Positions 5,925 to 6,924 of a DNA stretch of 6,924 bases are shown in pieces. The translations under genes were made by a program, and so were the position numbers. Position 1 is the first letter of the stretch. Every line of letters starts with the position of its first letter. Origin of the DNA: an uncultured Planctomycetota bacterium (lineage in GTDB: Bacteria > Planctomycetota > Planctomycetia > Pirellulales > Thermoguttaceae). The stretch covers positions 1 to 6,924 of the forward strand of contig CADBTE010000287.1 in NCBI GenBank assembly GCA_902797455.1. The letters are read 5' to 3'. Below the pieces are notes generated by a model. The model was not told the DNA's origin. It saw only the letters and a program-made list of their open reading frames with translations, and ran no database searches.

Positions 5925-6924
5925 ATGAGAAGCATAACGAGACAGGAAATCACCCAGCCGGTACGGATCCTGCCGCGCAAGTCTATCCCGCGGTCGGTTC
6001 TGTTCCTGTTCGCGGTCGTTCTCGGTGTGGTTTTGACCCACGGCGAGGCGGCGGCCTATAGGGGCGCCGGCGGCGCGGGAGCGGGCATAGAGGTCTCGGA
6101 GGAGATCTCCGATGTCTCCCTTCCCCCGTTCAACGAACAGATCGCCCGCAAGGCGTTTGCCGAGGCGATGCGGGGGCAAAACTCACCGCAGCAGCAGACA
6201 TTCTGCCTGTTCAAGAGTGATCCTGAAGAAATCGGCCGCCGTTTCCTGGCGATTCTCCCTCCCGAATTAAGTCAAGCAACGCAGTACCGCGTCGACCAGA
6301 CGCAAAAGACACTCACCATCACCGGTCCGCCTCAGGCGATCGCCTCGGCCGGCGAGCTCATCCCCCGTATGGACGCCAACCTCCAGCTCGACGACGGAAG
6401 GATCGACTATGGTCTGGCCGCCGCGGTGACAGATAACCGCCCCGCCGGGCTCCCCGAGGAAGAAAAGCCGTCCGAGCCGTACTACGACCCGAACGAGAAC
6501 CGCGTCGTGCGCACGCTCAGCGAGCCGAAGAACGCTATTCTCCCCCCCAGCAGCGAGTCTCTGGGGATGGCCGTCCTCGGCCAGGACAGCGGCTCGGTCC
6601 CGAGCGGTCCCGACGCCGAGCAGACCCCCGACGTCGCCGTCTATGCCTGTCCCCCTATGTCGATCGCCGTGGCGGTGGCGCGTCTGAAGCAGTCGTTCGC
6701 CCAATATCCCGAGGTGACCATCACCTCCGATCCGCAGGCCGGCAAGATCATCGTCTACACCACGCGCCATCGGCATGCCGAAATCAAGAGCTTCCTCGAT
6801 TCGATCGGGATTAAGCCGTTCGACCTGCAGAATCAGCCGGCATGCGCGCCTCAGTACGCCGTCGGCACGGCCCAGGCGAACCCGGCCGCCGCCGGTTCCG
6901 CCGCCGTCCACAGCGGCGCGGGCC
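5925..6924 (+). CDS. Exported protein with two secretin N1/NolW-like modules, partial (3' end outside the window)
   Basis: The frame is open from the ATG at 5925 to the window edge, giving 333 codons and one extra base with no stop. The N-terminus is basic (several Arg/Lys before residue 24), followed by a hydrophobic core (24-38) and a small-residue site, A42-A44, before YRG: a likely Sec signal peptide with a rather long n-region. Two similar modules follow, residues about 91-150 and 238-296. Each has a helix, a variable stretch, a strand ending in a TLTITG or IIVYTT type motif, and a closing helix ending ELIPRMD or FLDSIG. This pattern resembles secretin N1/N2 (NolW-like) domains of type II/III secretion and pilus secretins. 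The linkers are rich in Pro, Ser, Glu and Ala. No secretin beta-barrel domain is visible in this part, so it may be a secretin or a separate envelope protein. The ribosome site is weak (GAGAG, 5911-5915). The domain call is moderate; the coding call is firmer. Confidence 0.75.
   Translation, partial: MRSITRQEITQPVRILPRKSIPRSVLFLFAVVLGVVLTHGEAAAYRGAGGAGAGIEVSEEISDVSLPPFNEQIARKAFAEAMRGQNSPQQQTFCLFKSDPEEIGRRFLAILPPELSQATQYRVDQTQKTLTITGPPQAIASAGELIPRMDANLQLDDGRIDYGLAAAVTDNRPAGLPEEEKPSEPYYDPNENRVVRTLSEPKNAILPPSSESLGMAVLGQDSGSVPSGPDAEQTPDVAVYACPPMSIAVAVARLKQSFAQYPEVTITSDPQAGKIIVYTTRHRHAEIKSFLDSIGIKPFDLQNQPACAPQYAVGTAQANPAAAGSAAVHSGAG

Noticed and set aside
6267..6911. A 214-codon minus-strand open frame near the right edge
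   Set aside because: The plus-strand frame from 5925 has a signal peptide and two similar modules. The minus frame shows Gly/Arg/Asp-rich shadow composition.

Overview
The window looks like ordinary chromosome from a GC-rich bacterium, most likely a member of the Planctomycetota. The main pointer is the 628-residue protein at 2279-4165: a single membrane anchor, an acidic linker and a prenyltransferase/squalene-oxidase-like toroid domain, an architecture I associate with planctomycetes. Mostly single-gene transcription units, an exported secretin-domain-like protein and a Fur-family regulator with a basic N-terminal tail fit that view. The lineage is an inference from family knowledge, not from a marker gene.

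Layout, left to right. (1) 28-534, plus: a Fur/PerR-family metal-dependent repressor that keeps the four-cysteine zinc site and a PerR-like set of regulatory metal ligands, closed by a strong intrinsic terminator (573-607). (2) 779-2047, plus: a complete FabF-type beta-ketoacyl-ACP synthase with an intact Cys-His-His triad. (3) 2129-2201, plus: tRNA-Lys(UUU) with its own promoter and terminator. (4) 2279-4165, minus: the membrane-anchored toroid protein, convergent with the tRNA. (5) 4301-5611, minus: type II citrate synthase, complete and catalytically intact, with an extended -10 promoter. (6) 5612-5924: a divergent intergenic region holding the gltA promoter, a candidate promoter in the other direction and a 58-base nested inverted repeat. 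(7) 5925 to the right edge, plus: the first 333 codons of an exported protein with two modules resembling secretin N1/NolW domains; it has no stop codon inside the window.

The genes do not form one pathway. Fatty-acid elongation (FabF) and the TCA cycle (GltA) are core metabolism, and the repressor probably handles peroxide or metal stress with targets outside the window. Only gltA and the toroid gene lie in tandem (135-base gap, same strand) and could share a transcript.

I see no CRISPR array, insertion sequence, prophage, toxin-antitoxin pair or defence system. The items most worth a second look are the toroid protein of unknown function, the nested inverted repeat ahead of the secretin-like gene, the apparently lost NADH-inhibition site in citrate synthase, and the tandem secretin-like modules of the partial gene.
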